NCBI GenBank assembly: GCA_900555195.1
Contig: USKC01000212.1
Location: 1 to 5,688, forward strand
DNA length: 5,688 nt
Direction: 5' to 3'
From: an uncultured Lachnospiraceae bacterium
GTDB lineage: Bacteria; Bacillota; Clostridia; Lachnospirales; Lachnospiraceae
The position numbers were made by a program, and so were the translations under genes. Below are positions 4,341 to 5,688 of the stretch, piece after piece; the first letter of the stretch is position 1, and every line of letters starts with the position of its first letter. The notes beneath the pieces were generated by a model. The model did not search any database, was not told where the DNA came from, and saw only the letters and a list, made by a program, of their open reading frames with translations.

Positions 4341-5132
4341 CTAACCGCCGATTCGGCAGTCCAGGCTGCTTACGCGCTCCACCTCTTTTTTCAGCCGTTC
4401 CATCTGCGCTGCATCCGGCGGAAGGATATCCCCCATCAGATAGGGACGCCCCAATCCTTCGTATTTATCCTGCCCCAGCCTGTGGTAAGGCAGCAGATGA
4501 ATCCGCCGCACCCCGGGCAGGGAATCCGCGAAGCGGGCAATCTGTCCGATCTCATCGGGCGTATCGTTGAACGTGGGGATAACAGGAACACGGATCACCA
4601 GTTCTGTCTGTCCTCCCTGTGCGATCCTGCGGATATTCTCCAGCATCCCCTCATTGCTCTTTCCTGTAAATTCCTGGTGTTTTCTGCCGTCCATATGCTT
4701 TACATCGCACAGATAAGTATCCAGCCAGGGGAGGAGCTTCTCTATCTCCTCCATGGGGGCGCAGGCCATGCTTTCCAATGCGGTATTGATGCCGTTCTCC
4801 TTCGCAGCCCGAAGCAGGGCCGCGGCAAAATCCGCCTGGCACAGGCTCTCCCCTCCTGAAAGCGTGAGCCCGCCGCCGGAACGCCGGTAATAGGGGCGAT
4901 CCCGCACCACCGTTTCCATCACTTCCCGAACCGTGGTATCCCAGCCGATGGTTTTCGGCTTTCCAGCAACCATCATGGTCTGGATGGCGTATTCCTGGGA
5001 TTCCGGATTACAGCACCAGCGGCAGCGCAGCACGCATCCCTTCAGGAACACGATGGTGCGGATCCCCTTTCCGTCATGAATGGAATACCGCTGTATGTCA
5101 AATATCCGGCCCTTTGTGTCCATATAGTCCAT
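4341..5132 (-). CDS. Glycyl radical enzyme activating enzyme (radical SAM)
   Basis: This 263-residue radical SAM enzyme uses S-adenosylmethionine and a [4Fe-4S] cluster to install the glycyl radical on the neighbouring diol dehydratase. The cluster motif CX3CX2C is CVLRCRWC (Cys33, 37, 40), followed by NPESQ. Further family marks are the early IQRYSIHDGKGIRT (13-26), LTLSGGE (89-95, SAM binding), DVKHMD (143-148), VIRVPVIPTFND (179-190) and LLPYHRLGQDKYEGLGR (213-229). Many diol dehydratase activases carry an inserted ferredoxin-like domain with two extra cysteine clusters after the NPES motif. Here that region (42-70) has no cysteine, so this is the short, pyruvate-formate-lyase-activase-like form. 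ATG at 5132 follows AAGGGAG (5146-5140) by 7 nt. The gap to the radical enzyme stop is 15 bp and to the shell gene start 31 bp. Confidence 0.95.
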   Translation of the reverse strand: MDYMDTKGRIFDIQRYSIHDGKGIRTIVFLKGCVLRCRWCCNPESQEYAIQTMMVAGKPKTIGWDTTVREVMETVVRDRPYYRRSGGGLTLSGGESLCQADFAAALLRAAKENGINTALESMACAPMEEIEKLLPWLDTYLCDVKHMDGRKHQEFTGKSNEGMLENIRRIAQGGQTELVIRVPVIPTFNDTPDEIGQIARFADSLPGVRRIHLLPYHRLGQDKYEGLGRPYLMGDILPPDAAQMERLKKEVERVSSLDCRIGG

Positions 5133-5147
5133 GCTCTTTCTCCCTTA

Positions 5148-5688
5148 TCAGAAACCCTGTTCCGTCCGGCGGATGATATCATCCTGCAGGGAACGGGACA
5201 GCGTGGTAAAGAGGGCGCTATATCCGGCGACGCGCACCACCAGATGCCGGTACTGCTCCGGATGTTCCTGCGCGTCCAGCAGGGTATTACGATCCACCAC
5301 ATTAAACTGCATGTGGCTGCCCTTCTGATCGAAATAGGAACGGATGAGGGCCACAAAATTGTTCAGTCCCTCTTCTCCGCTGAGCGCAGAAGGATGGAAC
5401 TTCTGATTTAACAGCGTTCCGTTGGAGGCGATTCCGTGATCCAGCCTGGATACGGAATTGGCCGTGGCCGTCGGTCCGTGCACATCCCTGCCCGCAGCCG
5501 GGGATACCCCGTCCGCCACCGGCGTATGGGCCAGCCTTCCATCCGGCGTCGCTCCCGTCTGTGCTCCCAGGGGCACATTGGCGGATACCGGATACAGCCC
5601 AGCCTGGAACATGCCCCCTCTGGGATTGCGGTACTTTAACAGCGGCTTGGTATAGGTATAGGCCACCTGTCTGGCGAACGCATCCACC
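5148..5688 (-). CDS. Glycyl radical diol dehydratase (B12-independent propanediol/glycerol dehydratase type), C-terminal part only
   Basis: The last 179 residues of a glycyl radical enzyme; the other 600 or more lie past the right edge, and the codon frame continues through base 5688. Visible are the conserved FQAGLYPVSANVPLGAQTG (27-45 of the fragment), DRNTLLDAQ before the radical loop, and the glycyl radical motif RVAGYSALF with the radical glycine at fragment residue 155 (codon 5225-5223). The end, SLQDDIIRRTEQGF, closely resembles glycerol and propanediol dehydratases and is unlike choline lyase or pyruvate formate-lyase tails. In this locus it most likely dehydrates 1,2-propanediol to propionaldehyde with no cobalamin. 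The active-site cysteine and substrate-selecting residues are outside the window, so glycerol cannot be excluded from sequence alone. The N-terminal targeting region, if any, is also not visible. It stops 15 bp before its activase. Confidence 0.94.
   Translation of the reverse strand, partial: VDAFARQVAYTYTKPLLKYRNPRGGMFQAGLYPVSANVPLGAQTGATPDGRLAHTPVADGVSPAAGRDVHGPTATANSVSRLDHGIASNGTLLNQKFHPSALSGEEGLNNFVALIRSYFDQKGSHMQFNVVDRNTLLDAQEHPEQYRHLVVRVAGYSALFTTLSRSLQDDIIRRTEQGF

Noticed and set aside
1..5688. CRISPR arrays, tRNA/rRNA genes, insertion sequences, attachment sites
   Set aside because: No regular spaced repeats, transposase motifs, terminal inverted repeats or RNA-gene signatures were seen. 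The window is fully accounted for by one operon-like gene set.

Overview
The window is a run of eight genes, all on the minus strand, from a glycyl-radical-enzyme bacterial microcompartment (BMC) locus. The two end genes are cut by the window edges. The gene set and order match the fucose/rhamnose-linked propanediol type often called GRM5. In transcription order (right to left) they are: the C-terminal part of a B12-independent diol dehydratase (glycyl radical enzyme), its radical SAM activating enzyme, a PduU-type shell protein, a PduV/EutP-type small GTPase, a class II (fuculose-phosphate type) aldolase, a GlcG/PduO-C-type small protein, a PduP-type CoA-acylating aldehyde dehydrogenase, and the N-terminal part of a zinc-type alcohol dehydrogenase. 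The organism is most likely an anaerobic Clostridia member (Lachnospiraceae-like). This rests on strong AGGAGG-type ribosome binding sites, the operon type, a moderately high GC content in the genes and a very AT-rich promoter spacer. I cannot name a species.

Layout: 5688-3475 holds the radical enzyme, activase, shell protein and GTPase in one tight cluster with gaps of 15-31 bp. 3474-3298 is the only sizeable non-coding stretch (177 bp). It is AT-rich and carries a perfect-consensus SigA promoter (TTGACA, 17 bp, TATAAT) that reads into the second cluster. 3297-1 holds the aldolase, GlcG-like protein, aldehyde dehydrogenase and alcohol dehydrogenase. The first three of these overlap by 1 and 10 bp, which suggests translational coupling.

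Inferred pathway: fuculose-1-phosphate or rhamnulose-1-phosphate is cleaved to dihydroxyacetone phosphate and L-lactaldehyde. Lactaldehyde is reduced to 1,2-propanediol, which the radical enzyme dehydrates to propionaldehyde. PduP then makes propionyl-CoA and NADH, and the alcohol dehydrogenase makes propanol and regenerates NAD+. All four second-cluster proteins carry a similar short amphipathic helix at one end (N-terminal in three, C-terminal in the aldolase), the expected form of a shell-targeting (encapsulation) peptide.

The system type itself is known. The points worth a second look are the internal perfect promoter, the shared tags, a cysteine cluster in the aldolase tail, a GlcG/PduO-C-like protein with no histidine, an alcohol dehydrogenase without the structural-zinc cysteines, and a short activase without the extra ferredoxin-like clusters.
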